A stretch of DNA of 64,000 nucleotides from UBA4675 sp964601265 (GCA_964601265.1 CAZRMT010000004.1:5381-69380), one strand, 5' to 3'; counted from the stretch's first letter, positions 8,702 through 17,482 are shown. Translations and numbers: made by a program. The notes: a model not told the origin generated them from the letters alone.

Positions 8702-10794
8702 ATTTTATCGTAGCAGAACATTCCGGCTTTTGCGTAGGAGTAAAAAACGCAGTTGAAACCGCAAAAAAAATCGGAGGTAAAAACGTATATATTCTTGGAG
8801 AATTAATTCATAATAAGTTAGTTACCGACGAAATTTTGTCAAGCGGGACTAAAATAATAGAAGACGTTGACGAAGTTGATTTCGGAACTGTAATAATTCG
8901 TTCTCACGGAGTCGGAAAAGACGTTTATGAAAAATTATCGGCAAAACCTAACGTAAAAATAGTCGATTGTACTTGTCCTTTCGTTAAAAAAATTCATACC
9001 ATAATAGAAAAATACCATAACGAAGGATATACTATTATAATCGTCGGTGAAAAAAATCACCCCGAAACTATCGGTTCTAACGGTTGGTGTGATTACAATG
9101 CCATTTTTGTAGACAGTGAAAATCCTTCTTTAGATTTTAATTCTTTTGAAAAAGTTTGTATTGTTTGCCAAACGACGTTCGATAGAAAAAAATTTGAAAA
9201 TTTTTTGAAATATTTTAGGAAAAAATACAATAAAACAGTTGAGATTTTTGACACAATTTGTTATACTACAAAGGTAAACCAACAAGAAGCAGAGAGTTTG
9301 TCGTTAAAATGTGACGCAATGATTGTAATAGGCGGGAAAAACAGCAGTAATACGGCAAAGCTGTACGAGATATGTAAGAAAAACAACGAAAACGTTTTCT
9401 TTATTTCGTCCGCTTCGGAAATAAACGTTAAAGGTTTATTAAAGTTTAAAAATATTGGTATTGTTTGTGGGGCTTCTACCCCGAGAGAACAGACCATGGA
9501 GGTTATTTTAAGAATGGATACAGAGGCTAAAAAAACGACTGAAACGTTAACTATGGAAGATGCAGTTGCAAATATCGGTGAACAAACGAGATTTAGAAGA
9601 GGCATGAAAATTGAAGCAACGATTTCTTCTGCGACGGACGAAGGATTACAAGTTTTATTGCCTAATACAAAAAAAGAAGTTCTTCTCAAGAAAGAAGAAT
9701 TAGATTGTGACGCTTACGACAAGGCTAATTATGCAAGTAAAGTCGGTGACGAAATCGAAGTTCTTATTATCGGGCTTAATCCTGTAGTTATTAGTCAAAA
9801 AGAAATAAAGAGACTTGAAGAAGAAGAAAAGGAAGTGGCTGAAATTGCAGCGGGTAAGGTATTTAACGTTGTAATCGACGGTTCTAATAAGGGTGGTCTT
9901 ACCGCTAAATACGGTAGCTATTCCGTCTTTATTCCTGCTTCTCAAATTAAACTCAACGGTTTCGCTAAAGACCTTGAAAAATATGTCGGTAAAACCTTAA
10001 AGGTTAAAGCCGAAGAGGGTAAAATCGAAAACAAGCCTAGAAGAAAACAAATAGTTGCTTCTCAAAAAATTGTTTTACAAGAAGAAAAAGCAATAAAAGA
10101 TAAAGAAAGAGAAGAAAAAGAAAATCAATTTTTCGATTCGATTGCAGTTGACGAAATTTTAACCGGAAAAGTTGTTAGATTTGCGCCTTTCGGAGCATTT
10201 GTAAACGTTAAAGGTTTTGATTGTTTGGCTCATATTTCCGATTTGTCTTGGACGCCTGTTAAAAATCCCGACGAAGTTTTAGAACTCGATAAGGAATACG
10301 ATTTCGTAGTTCTTAAAATTGACAGAGAAAATAAAAAGGTTTCTATCGGTTATAAACAGTTACAACCTAAGCCTTGGGATAGCGTTCCTGAAAAATATGC
10401 CGTTGGCGACGTAATATCCGGTAAAGTTGTAAGAATTGTTCCTTTCGGTGCTTTTGTTGAAGTGGAAAAAGGAATTGACGGATTAGTTCACGTTTCTCAA
10501 ATTACGCATGAGTGGTTAGAGGACGCTACGACCGTTCTTAAGGTTGGACAAGAGGTTCAAGCCAAGATAATCAACATCAACCTTGAAAAAGAAAAAATGA
10601 CGTTATCTATTAAGGACGTACTTCCTGCTCCCGAAAAGCCTGAGGAAGAAAAGGACGAAGCTTCCGAGAAGCCTGCAAAGGGAAGAAAGCCTAGAAAAGT
10701 TAAAGAAGAGCAATCTGACGAACTTAGAAATTGGAACGAAGACAAGGAAGGCGGTGCTTCAATTTTTGAGTTAATCAATAAGGATAACCAATAA
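8698..10794 (+). CDS. ispH: Bifunctional IspH (HMBPP reductase) and S1 RNA-binding protein
   Basis: Residues 1-275 are IspH, the last enzyme of the MEP isoprenoid pathway. The three iron-sulfur ligands are visible as C12 (HSGFCVG), C93 (CTCPF) and C188 (DTICYTT), with the active-site H70-G71 and HPETIG at 121-126. After a short linker the protein has about four S1-type beta-barrel domains (roughly 302-370, 385-460, 485-555 and 570-642). The last two are the most canonical (ILTGKVVRFAPFGAFV and VISGKVVRIVPFGAFVEV). The tail (645-698) is rich in Lys and Glu. The fusion of IspH with a ribosomal S1-like protein is known in Clostridia. It probably helps translation initiation or RNA binding. A strong terminator follows. 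Confidence 0.95.
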   Translation: MNFIVAEHSGFCVGVKNAVETAKKIGGKNVYILGELIHNKLVTDEILSSGTKIIEDVDEVDFGTVIIRSHGVGKDVYEKLSAKPNVKIVDCTCPFVKKIHTIIEKYHNEGYTIIIVGEKNHPETIGSNGWCDYNAIFVDSENPSLDFNSFEKVCIVCQTTFDRKKFENFLKYFRKKYNKTVEIFDTICYTTKVNQQEAESLSLKCDAMIVIGGKNSSNTAKLYEICKKNNENVFFISSASEINVKGLLKFKNIGIVCGASTPREQTMEVILRMDTEAKKTTETLTMEDAVANIGEQTRFRRGMKIEATISSATDEGLQVLLPNTKKEVLLKKEELDCDAYDKANYASKVGDEIEVLIIGLNPVVISQKEIKRLEEEEKEVAEIAAGKVFNVVIDGSNKGGLTAKYGSYSVFIPASQIKLNGFAKDLEKYVGKTLKVKAEEGKIENKPRRKQIVASQKIVLQEEKAIKDKEREEKENQFFDSIAVDEILTGKVVRFAPFGAFVNVKGFDCLAHISDLSWTPVKNPDEVLELDKEYDFVVLKIDRENKKVSIGYKQLQPKPWDSVPEKYAVGDVISGKVVRIVPFGAFVEVEKGIDGLVHVSQITHEWLEDATTVLKVGQEVQAKIININLEKEKMTLSIKDVLPAPEKPEEEKDEASEKPAKGRKPRKVKEEQSDELRNWNEDKEGGASIFELINKDNQ

Positions 10795-10800
10795 GAATAA

Positions 10801-10828
10801 AAACTTCGCAGATTTGCGAAGTTTTTTT
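10801..10828 (+). terminator. Intrinsic terminator after ispH-S1
   Basis: A 10-bp perfect stem, AAACTTCGCA (10801-10810) with its complement at 10815-10824, a 4-base loop and a T run. It ends the long operon that begins near 605. Confidence 0.92.
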
Positions 10829-10863
10829 ATAATTAGATAATAATTGAAAAATCTATATAAAAT

Positions 10864-10892
10864 TTGATTTTTGAAGAAAAATATGCTATAAT
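10864..10892 (+). promoter_or_regulatory. Sigma-A promoter of the trpS operon
   Basis: TTGATT (10864-10869), a 17-bp spacer and TATAAT (10887-10892), with an extended -10 TGC just upstream. The leader to the ATG at 10969 is about 70 bases, too short for a T-box, and none of the T-box conserved bases is seen. Confidence 0.8.
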
Positions 10893-10968
10893 AATAAATC
10901 AGTATTTATTGTTAAATTTTAATTAAGTACTGCTTTAGTTGATTATAATACAATTGGAATGGTGAGAA

Positions 10969-11982
10969 ATGGAAGAAATGAATAAAAAAAGATTATTTAG
11001 TGCAGTTCAACCGAGTGGAATTCCTACTATTGGAAATTATGTCGGGGCAATAAAGAATTTTGTGGCTTTACAAGATCAATTTGACTGCATTTATTCAATA
11101 GCCGATTTACATACTATTACCGTAAGGCAAACTCCGTCCGAATTACGTCAACGGACGTTGGAATTGCTTTCACTGTATCTTGCTTGTGGATTAGATCCTC
11201 AAAAATGTATACTTTTCTTACAGTCGCACGTAAGCGCACATGCAGAATTAACGTGGGTTTTAAATACCATAACGGCGCCCGGCGAATTGAATAGAATGAC
11301 GCAGTTTAAGGATAAAAGTAAAAGTCATGCAGACAACGTTAATATGGGATTAATGGATTATCCTGTTTTAATGGTCAGCGATATCTTATTGTATAATACC
11401 GACGTTGTTCCTATTGGTGCAGATCAAAAACAACACCTAGAATTAACAAGGGATTTGGCTATAAGATTTAATAATAGATATAGCCCGACTTTTACCGTCC
11501 CAGAACCGTTTATTCCGAAAATCGGCGCTAGGGTAATGAGTTTACAAGACCCTACGAAAAAAATGTCTAAAAGCGATTCTAACGAAAATGCTTATATTTC
11601 TATGTACGACGATAAAGATACGATAATTCGTAAATTTAAGCGTGCGGTTACAGATAGCGAGAATTGTGTAAAATTTTCTGACGATAAACCGGGAATATCA
11701 AATCTTATCTCTATATATACTGCTTTTACTAATAAAACTATTGAGGAAACAGAAAAACAGTTCGAAAACGTCGGATACGGAGAATTTAAACTAGCCGTAG
11801 GTGAAGCTGTTGCTAGAGTTATAAATCCCATAGCAGAGCGTAAAAACGAGCTAATGAAGGATAAATCTTATTTAGAACAGATTTTGGTAGAAGGAAAAGA
11901 AAAGGCGGAATATATCGCAAATAAAACGCTTAGAAAGGTCTATAAAAAAGTTGGTTTTTTCCAGCTTGGTGGTAAAAATTAA
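10969..11982 (+). CDS. trpS: Tryptophan--tRNA ligase
   Basis: This 337-residue class I synthetase starts FSAVQPSGIPTIGNYVGAIKN; the HIGH-equivalent is TIGN. The second signature KMSKS is at residues 198-202. Between them lie the TrpS-specific segments (SIADLHTIT, GADQKQHLELTRD). It charges tRNA-Trp in the cytoplasm. A second ATG at 10978 has a GGAAGA site and is a possible alternative start. The gene overlaps the next one by one base. Confidence 0.96.
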   Translation: MEEMNKKRLFSAVQPSGIPTIGNYVGAIKNFVALQDQFDCIYSIADLHTITVRQTPSELRQRTLELLSLYLACGLDPQKCILFLQSHVSAHAELTWVLNTITAPGELNRMTQFKDKSKSHADNVNMGLMDYPVLMVSDILLYNTDVVPIGADQKQHLELTRDLAIRFNNRYSPTFTVPEPFIPKIGARVMSLQDPTKKMSKSDSNENAYISMYDDKDTIIRKFKRAVTDSENCVKFSDDKPGISNLISIYTAFTNKTIEETEKQFENVGYGEFKLAVGEAVARVINPIAERKNELMKDKSYLEQILVEGKEKAEYIANKTLRKVYKKVGFFQLGGKN

Positions 11983-12827
11983 TGTTCGGCTACGTAAAAC
12001 CCAATGAACCGTATTTATATAAAAAGGACGACGTTTTATATAACGCACTGTATTGCTCAACTTGTAAGTGTTTAGGTAAAAATTGCGGTCAAAGAGCACG
12101 CCTTACGCTAACTTACGATATAACTTTTTTGTCGTTGATTATTCATAATATAAAAGGCATAGATGTAGACATTAAAAAAAGTCATTGTGTGACGCATATT
12201 TTTAGAAAACGTCCTATGGCAAAAATAGATGAAATAGGACTTTTCTGCGCAGACGTTAACGTTATATTATCGTATAATAAAATTTTAGACGATATAGCGG
12301 ACGTAAACAAGGGGAAGGTTAAACGTTTATTTTTAAAAAAAGCATACAAAAAAGCTTGTAAAAGAAATTCTAAAGTCGACGAAATAGTTAAAGAGGAATA
12401 CGACGCATTAAGGCGATTAGAAAACGAGAATTGTGCTTCGTTGGATGTTATTTGCGATCCGTTTGCAAATATGTTAAAGAGAATTTCAATATATTCCTTG
12501 CAAGAAAAATCAACGCCTGCAACAGAAGATTTATTTTATCAAATAGGAAAATGGATATATCTTATAGACGCTCTTGACGACATCGAAAAAGATATTAAAA
12601 ATAAAAATTATAATCCGTTTGTTGCAATTTACGGGAATACGCCTTTTGATGAAATTTGTAAAAGTCAAGAGCTTGCAATAGTGTTAAACGGAATATTTAT
12701 TTCAATAAAAGAAGAATTAAATAAAATCGATTTTAAATTTAATTGCGATTTAATAAACAATATACTTTTAATGGGGTTACCCACTGAGACGCAAAGAATT
12801 TTGAAAAAGGAGTTAAAAAATGGCTAA
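11982..12827 (+). CDS. DUF5685 family protein
   Basis: This 281-residue protein starts MFGYVKPNEPYLYKKDD and has a cysteine cluster at residues 25-35 (CSTCKCLGKNC), which fits the uncharacterised DUF5685 family. The rest is predicted mostly helical and soluble. Two aspartate-rich motifs are visible: ILDDIAD at residues 101-107 and DALDDIEKD at 196-204, the latter followed by NKNYNPF. Their form resembles the paired Mg-binding motifs of class I isoprenoid synthases such as phytoene synthase, but this is only a resemblance. It sits between trpS and a J-domain-like gene with overlaps on both sides, so it is co-translated with them. No function is assigned. Confidence 0.75.
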   Translation: MFGYVKPNEPYLYKKDDVLYNALYCSTCKCLGKNCGQRARLTLTYDITFLSLIIHNIKGIDVDIKKSHCVTHIFRKRPMAKIDEIGLFCADVNVILSYNKILDDIADVNKGKVKRLFLKKAYKKACKRNSKVDEIVKEEYDALRRLENENCASLDVICDPFANMLKRISIYSLQEKSTPATEDLFYQIGKWIYLIDALDDIEKDIKNKNYNPFVAIYGNTPFDEICKSQELAIVLNGIFISIKEELNKIDFKFNCDLINNILLMGLPTETQRILKKELKNG

Positions 12828-13443
12828 CGACAAATATGACGTATTTGGATTAAGCGAAGACGCAACCATTGAAGACGTAACTGAAAAATATAATGAATTA
12901 AAAAGGAAATATACCGACGAACTTTTTCAAGAGGGAGAAAGCGGAAATAATGCGGCAAAAAAACTAACGGAATTAGAAAATGCGTATAACGATTTTCTAT
13001 CCGAATTTAATAAAAAAAAGTATGATAGTTATGATAGTTTTTTTGAAGTGGAAGAAGATATTAAAAACGGAAGACTGCAAGACGCTCAAACTCTTTTAGA
13101 CGGATTTGATGAAAGAAATGCAAAATGGCATTATTTACAGTCTGTGATTTACTATAAAAAAAGTTGGTTTAACGAAAGTAAAAAGCAACTTGAAATTGCT
13201 TGTGATATGGATTCGTCTAACGAAAAATATAAAAGTGATTTAAAAAAGTTAAACGAACAATTAAATTCCAATAAAAACAATAATATGGATGATTGGAACG
13301 TAAGCGGAAATAGCCAAACTAATAAATCAGGTTCTTCTAGGCAACCACAACAACAAATGGGTGGTACCGGTTGTTTTGAAGCTTGTTGTCAATTTATTTG
13401 GTGTAACGCTTGTTTAAACTGTTTTTGTAACAGTTGCAGATAA
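12820..13443 (+). CDS. J-domain-like protein with a Cys-rich tail
   Basis: This 207-residue protein starts with a J-domain-like helix pattern (YDVFGLSEDATIEDVTEKYNELKRKY at residues 6-31), but the catalytic His-Pro-Asp is absent: the equivalent place reads KYTDEL. Residues 75-140 look like one or two TPR-type helical hairpins. A Ser/Asn/Gln-rich linker leads to a 25-residue hydrophobic cysteine-rich end with eight cysteines (CFEACCQF, CNACLNCFCNSC). Such tails occur in clostridial J-domain proteins and may bind metal or membrane. Without HPD it should not stimulate Hsp70 ATPase, so it may act as a scaffold. It overlaps DUF5685 by 8 bases. Confidence 0.75.
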   Translation: MANDKYDVFGLSEDATIEDVTEKYNELKRKYTDELFQEGESGNNAAKKLTELENAYNDFLSEFNKKKYDSYDSFFEVEEDIKNGRLQDAQTLLDGFDERNAKWHYLQSVIYYKKSWFNESKKQLEIACDMDSSNEKYKSDLKKLNEQLNSNKNNNMDDWNVSGNSQTNKSGSSRQPQQQMGGTGCFEACCQFIWCNACLNCFCNSCR

Positions 13444-13958
13444 TGAGAGATTCAAAAAAAATAACGATTTCGGCTATTTCTACGGCATTAAGCATAGTTT
13501 TGTTGATACTTGGAGCGTTTGTTCCAATGTTAGATTTAAGTTGTATTTTTTTATCGAGCTTAATTATTATGCTTCCGTTATACAAAAAAACGATTAAGGG
13601 TGCGTTATTAAGTTATTTAGCTACCATATTACTATCGTTTATTTTTACGGGGGGTAGGTTTGAAGTTGTTATACCTTATGCTGTTTTTTTTGGTTTGCAC
13701 CCGATTTTGAACGAGTTGCAAATTTTAAAAAAATGGAATAAATGGTTACTTTTCTTACTAAAAGCAATTTGGTTTATAGGCGCTCTTTTCGTGATTTATT
13801 ATTTTACGGAAATGTTCACCGATTTAAACGAAAAATTTGTCAAGTTTATAAATATATTAATACCGATTGTCGGATTTATTTTCTTTATTTTTTACGACAC
13901 GTGTATCTTTTATTTTAGACGATGTTTAGAAAAAATCCTTAACAGAATAGGTATTTGA
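13443..13958 (+). CDS. Small polytopic membrane protein, unknown function
   Basis: The start at 13443 (TAATG with the previous stop) is preferred to the ATG-less extension three codons upstream; this gives 171 residues. About five hydrophobic helices are visible (ISTALSIVLLILGAFV, ISCIFLSS-like LDLSCIFLSSLIIMLPLY, ALLSYLATILLSFIF, LLFLLKAIWFIGALFVIYYF, ILIPIVGFIFFIFYDTCIFYF). The layout resembles S-component-like or other small clostridial membrane proteins, but I do not recognise the family. Overlaps with both neighbours suggest a shared function or at least a shared dose with the J-like protein and DUF5685. Confidence 0.7.
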   Translation: MRDSKKITISAISTALSIVLLILGAFVPMLDLSCIFLSSLIIMLPLYKKTIKGALLSYLATILLSFIFTGGRFEVVIPYAVFFGLHPILNELQILKKWNKWLLFLLKAIWFIGALFVIYYFTEMFTDLNEKFVKFINILIPIVGFIFFIFYDTCIFYFRRCLEKILNRIGI

Positions 13959-15340
13959 TGGAAAAAAATGAAATTAAAGAAGGGATTGTAGGTTCTCTTG
14001 GGTACAATGGTGAAGGCATTATAAAGGAAGATGGTTTTGTTGTTTTTGTTCCTTTTGCTCTTCCTTGTGAAAAAATTAAATATAAAGTACTTAAAGTAAG
14101 TAAAAATGTGGTTTATGGGAAACTTTTAGAAGTTTTAACACCTGCTGAAAGTAGAGAAAGACCACAATGCGACGTTTATACTAAGTGTGGTGGTTGTCAA
14201 TATCAACACTTAAAATACTTTAAACAATTAAAACAAAAAAGTCTGGTTTTACAAGATTGTTTGAAAAAAATCGCAAGATTAGACGTAAAGGTTCCGTTAA
14301 CGGTAAAAAGCGACCAAATTTATGGATATCGCAATAAACTTGTTTTGCCCGTAAATCGAGATCAATCCGGTGTAAAAATCGGTTTTTATGCACCTAATTC
14401 GCATAGAGTGGTTGATATAGTTAATTGTCCTTTGCACGATATTTGGGTTAAGGACATAATAAACTGTTTTAGTCGTTATATAGTAGAGAATTCTATTTAT
14501 TGTTATTCGGAAAGCGACAAAAACGGAAGTTTGAGGCATATAATTGTAAGGGAAGTTAACGGGCAATTTATTATTGTCGCGGTAACGAAAGACGAGTTAT
14601 TGCATCAAGACAGTTTAATTGAAATTTTAAAAACAAAATTTAAGACCTTTTCCTTATACATAAATTACAATGAAAAAGATACCAACGTTGTAACCGGGGA
14701 TAAGTACGAACTAATATACGGTACGCCATATTTCGACGCAACGGATTTTGGAATAAACTATAAAGTCGGACCGCAAACGTTTATTCAGGTAAATAATAGC
14801 GTAAAAATAAAGCTTTATTCCGATATAAAAAAAATAGTTTCTTCGTGTGAAACCAAAAACGTTATTGACGCATATTCCGGAGTCGGTTTATTAAGTGCGA
14901 TTTTAGCTAAAAATAATAACGTTTATGCTATTGAAATAATCGAAGAGGCATGTAGAAGTGCCGAATGTTTAGCCGTCGAAAACGGAATTTCAAACCAAAT
15001 GAAGGTATTTTGCGGTGATTGTGCAGAAATGATTCCAAAAATTATAAATGAAATTAGCGATGATTTTCAAATAGTTCTTGACCCGCCGAGAAAAGGCGTA
15101 GATAGGAATTTGTTGTCTGTCATAAAACAAAGCCGTCCTAAACAAATCGTTTATTGTTCGTGTAGTCCACAAACTTTATCGAGAGATTTAGGAATACTTT
15201 TAGGGACAATTGACGAACGTAGCGGATGCTTTACCAATAAAATTGACGATTTATATAAAATAACTTTCGTTCAGCCTTACGATATGTTTGCATTGACTCG
15301 TCAGTCTGAGAATTTAGTTGTTTTACAAAGAAAAGACTAA
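13958..15340 (+). CDS. 23S rRNA (uracil-C5)-methyltransferase, RlmD/RlmCD type
   Basis: The ATG at 13958 overlaps the previous stop (TGATG); 460 residues. Residues 1-60 form a TRAM RNA-binding domain (KEGIVGSLGYNGEGIIKEDGF). C72/C80/C83-type cysteines in CDVYTKCGGCQYQH bind the iron-sulfur cluster typical of RlmD-like enzymes. The SAM-binding part has NVIDAYSGVGLLSAILA and VLDPPRKGVDRNLL, and the catalytic region reads YCSCSPQTLSRDL. It methylates a uridine of 23S rRNA; in Firmicutes one enzyme often does both U747 and U1939. A tRNA m5U54 role cannot be excluded. Confidence 0.9.
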   Translation: MEKNEIKEGIVGSLGYNGEGIIKEDGFVVFVPFALPCEKIKYKVLKVSKNVVYGKLLEVLTPAESRERPQCDVYTKCGGCQYQHLKYFKQLKQKSLVLQDCLKKIARLDVKVPLTVKSDQIYGYRNKLVLPVNRDQSGVKIGFYAPNSHRVVDIVNCPLHDIWVKDIINCFSRYIVENSIYCYSESDKNGSLRHIIVREVNGQFIIVAVTKDELLHQDSLIEILKTKFKTFSLYINYNEKDTNVVTGDKYELIYGTPYFDATDFGINYKVGPQTFIQVNNSVKIKLYSDIKKIVSSCETKNVIDAYSGVGLLSAILAKNNNVYAIEIIEEACRSAECLAVENGISNQMKVFCGDCAEMIPKIINEISDDFQIVLDPPRKGVDRNLLSVIKQSRPKQIVYCSCSPQTLSRDLGILLGTIDERSGCFTNKIDDLYKITFVQPYDMFALTRQSENLVVLQRKD

Positions 15341-15392
15341 TTTTGTCAGGCAAAATTACGTTATGCGTAACATAATTATTTATGAAGTAAAT

Positions 15393-15431
15393 AAAATACG
15401 GAAACTTTTGTAAAAAAGTTTCCGTATTTTT
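15393..15431. terminator. Bidirectional terminator between convergent genes
   Basis: A 17-bp perfect stem (15393-15409 with 15414-15430, 4-base loop) separates the methyltransferase (+) from the padR-like gene (-). T-rich flanks occur on both strands. A smaller palindrome TTACGTTATGCGTAA lies at about 15357-15371. Confidence 0.88.
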
Positions 15432-15436
15432 GTTTA

Positions 15437-17311
15437 TTAGTTGAAATAACCATTCTTTTCAAGTAAAATATATTTTATTATAAAGAATAAAGGTAAGTTT
15501 AAGACGTAGATAATAGGAATTATCAAATATTTGAGTAAATCTCTTGCAGAATAAAAATTTATGTCTGAAATAATTGCTATCGCGCAAATTAATAAAATAA
15601 GATTAAGCGCAATGATAAATACTACTTCTATTGAATCCCTAAATTTATTGATGTTCGAGACAGTTTTATTTTTGTTTTTTAAATAAATAATCCAAAAAGT
15701 TATAGGTACGATTGAAAAAGCAACTAGCGATATTATATAAAACCAAACGCTAAATCCTTGATTAAATTTAATTGTTAAAAATAAAACTAAAAGTTCCAAA
15801 ATAAAAGCAACAAAAAATAATAGGGAAGTGTGCAAATTAAGTTTGTTTATAAATATTTTTTGCTCTTTATTCGGAAGCGACGCAGAGTTACTTGCTCTAA
15901 CTTTAAATCCTTCTTGTCTTGCAAGTTTCATTACGTCCGAATAATCAAACTTTTCATTTCTTGCAGGGGGGTAATAATAACCCGAGTTATTCGTTTTTTT
16001 GGAAATGTTTTCAGTCGGATTATATACGTCGTTTCGTGGAGGACATGAAATTTCTATACGTGTTGTTTGTACCGTTTCAACCTTTTCTTCATCTTCAATA
16101 ACAACATTTTGTTCGGCAACTACTTGACTATTTTCTGAATATTTATCTTCAAATTGAGTATTTACAAAAGACGTTTGATTTTTCTTTGGAAAAAGTTTTT
16201 CTAACAAGCTATCGTACAACTCTTTTTCTTCGCTTTTGCCAAAAAGAATCTCGTCAGAGTTAACGTACGAGTTGTCAGGCGGTGTGTCGTTTTGAACAGA
16301 TTTTTCTTCGACTTTTTCGTCTGTATTCTCATTAGAAAGGACTTCTAATTCTAAATCAAACACGTCATGAGTCGATTTTATATTATCGGTTTTTTCGTTA
16401 ACGTCAATCTCATCGTTTGCAGACGTAGTTAATAATTTTTCTTCGTTATCGTCTACAACAACGGGTATAGCGTCTTCAATGGTATTTTCAATTATTATTT
16501 CATTTTCATTAAGCGTTGAAGAAAAACTTTCGTTTTCGGCGTGTTCATCGTTTACATCCGCTTTTGTTTGTATTTCATTTTCAACGTTAAAACTATCATC
16601 ATTATTTTCAGAAAACTCGTCGTCGTTCAATTCGTAAAATTTTGCAACTTGAGAATTTTCGTTTTGTTCATCTTTGTAAACGTTTTCTTCATCTTCAATA
16701 ATTTCTTCGTGAACAATATTGTCGGAAACGCTAATATCGTTGTTAGCGATTTGTTCATCATTAAAATCGTCTATAATGGGTTCTTCATAAAAAGATTGAG
16801 GCGGGGGAGTAAGTTCTTTTAACGTTTCGTTGAGTTTATCGAAATATTCGTTTAAATCATCGTTTTTTTCAGTTAAAACATAATCGTCAATATCTTCTCT
16901 AATAAGATTTTCAAATTCATACTGTAATTCGTTTACAACTACGTTTTCGGTTTTTATTTCGTCGGGTTCACTATTTTCGTTAAAAATCATATTATTAATA
17001 ACGCTTCTTGAATAGTTCCATTGTGAAATATTATCTTCGACGTATTTTTTACCTTTTTCGGTTAAGTGAAAATATTTTCTACGAATACTGTCTTTAGCGC
17101 TGGAACGGTATTCCGTTATTAGTCCTTGTTTTGAAAGTCTTTGTAAGGCGCTATAAAAAGTGCCTTGTTTAACCTTGTATTTTCCGTCGGCTTTTTTTTC
17201 AATTTCTTCACGTATTTCATTTGAATGTTTGTCATCATCTGATAGCGACAACAAAATTATCGTATCTATATGACCGCGAATCATATCGCTACTGACAAAA
17301 TTAGTAACCAT
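15437..17311 (-). CDS. PadR-family regulator fused to acidic linker and four membrane helices
   Basis: The ATG at 17311 gives 624 residues; an upstream TTG is less likely. Residues 11-92 are a PadR winged helix: MIRGHIDTIILLSLS, then KQGTFYSALQRLSKQGLI, then RRKYFHLTEKGKKYV. Residues ~110-465 are a low-complexity linker dominated by Asp, Glu and Asn, with no predicted domain. Residues ~490-620 contain four hydrophobic helices (for example FFVAFILELLVLFLTI and VVFIIALNLILLICAIAII). So the DNA-binding head would be tethered to the inner face of the membrane. It is transcribed divergently from the recombinase gene. The upstream promoter is strong (17361-17389) and autoregulation is typical for PadR. 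The ligand and targets are unknown. Confidence 0.82.
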   Translation of the reverse strand: MVTNFVSSDMIRGHIDTIILLSLSDDDKHSNEIREEIEKKADGKYKVKQGTFYSALQRLSKQGLITEYRSSAKDSIRRKYFHLTEKGKKYVEDNISQWNYSRSVINNMIFNENSEPDEIKTENVVVNELQYEFENLIREDIDDYVLTEKNDDLNEYFDKLNETLKELTPPPQSFYEEPIIDDFNDEQIANNDISVSDNIVHEEIIEDEENVYKDEQNENSQVAKFYELNDDEFSENNDDSFNVENEIQTKADVNDEHAENESFSSTLNENEIIIENTIEDAIPVVVDDNEEKLLTTSANDEIDVNEKTDNIKSTHDVFDLELEVLSNENTDEKVEEKSVQNDTPPDNSYVNSDEILFGKSEEKELYDSLLEKLFPKKNQTSFVNTQFEDKYSENSQVVAEQNVVIEDEEKVETVQTTRIEISCPPRNDVYNPTENISKKTNNSGYYYPPARNEKFDYSDVMKLARQEGFKVRASNSASLPNKEQKIFINKLNLHTSLLFFVAFILELLVLFLTIKFNQGFSVWFYIISLVAFSIVPITFWIIYLKNKNKTVSNINKFRDSIEVVFIIALNLILLICAIAIISDINFYSARDLLKYLIIPIIYVLNLPLFFIIKYILLEKNGYFN

Positions 17312-17360
17312 TTTTAAAGATAAAATCCCCCAAAACAAAGATTTTTACGACTATAAATGA

Positions 17361-17389
17361 ATTATAACAATGTTTTCAAAAAAAGTCAA
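17361..17389 (-). promoter_or_regulatory. Sigma-A promoter of the padR-like gene
   Basis: Read on the minus strand: TTGACT (17389-17384), a 17-bp spacer and TATAAT (17366-17361). A GGGGGA stretch lies about 14 bases before the ATG, which is long for a ribosome site. Confidence 0.8.
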
Positions 17390-17447
17390 TATTTTTAAAA
17401 AAATTAAAATGACATAAAAAAATATTTTTAAATTTTTTCAATTTAAA

Positions 17448-17476
17448 TTGACAAATTGTTTTTTATGGTATAAAAT
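17448..17476 (+). promoter_or_regulatory. Sigma-A promoter of the recombinase-hflX operon
   Basis: Consensus TTGACA (17448-17453), a 17-bp spacer and TAAAAT (17471-17476). The predicted start of transcription is near 17483, exactly where the palindrome begins. Confidence 0.8.
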
Positions 17477-17482
17477 ATAATC

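Noticed and set aside
10893..10968. T-box or riboswitch in front of trpS
   Set aside because: The leader is only about 70 bases and lacks the T-box sequence and a terminator hairpin.
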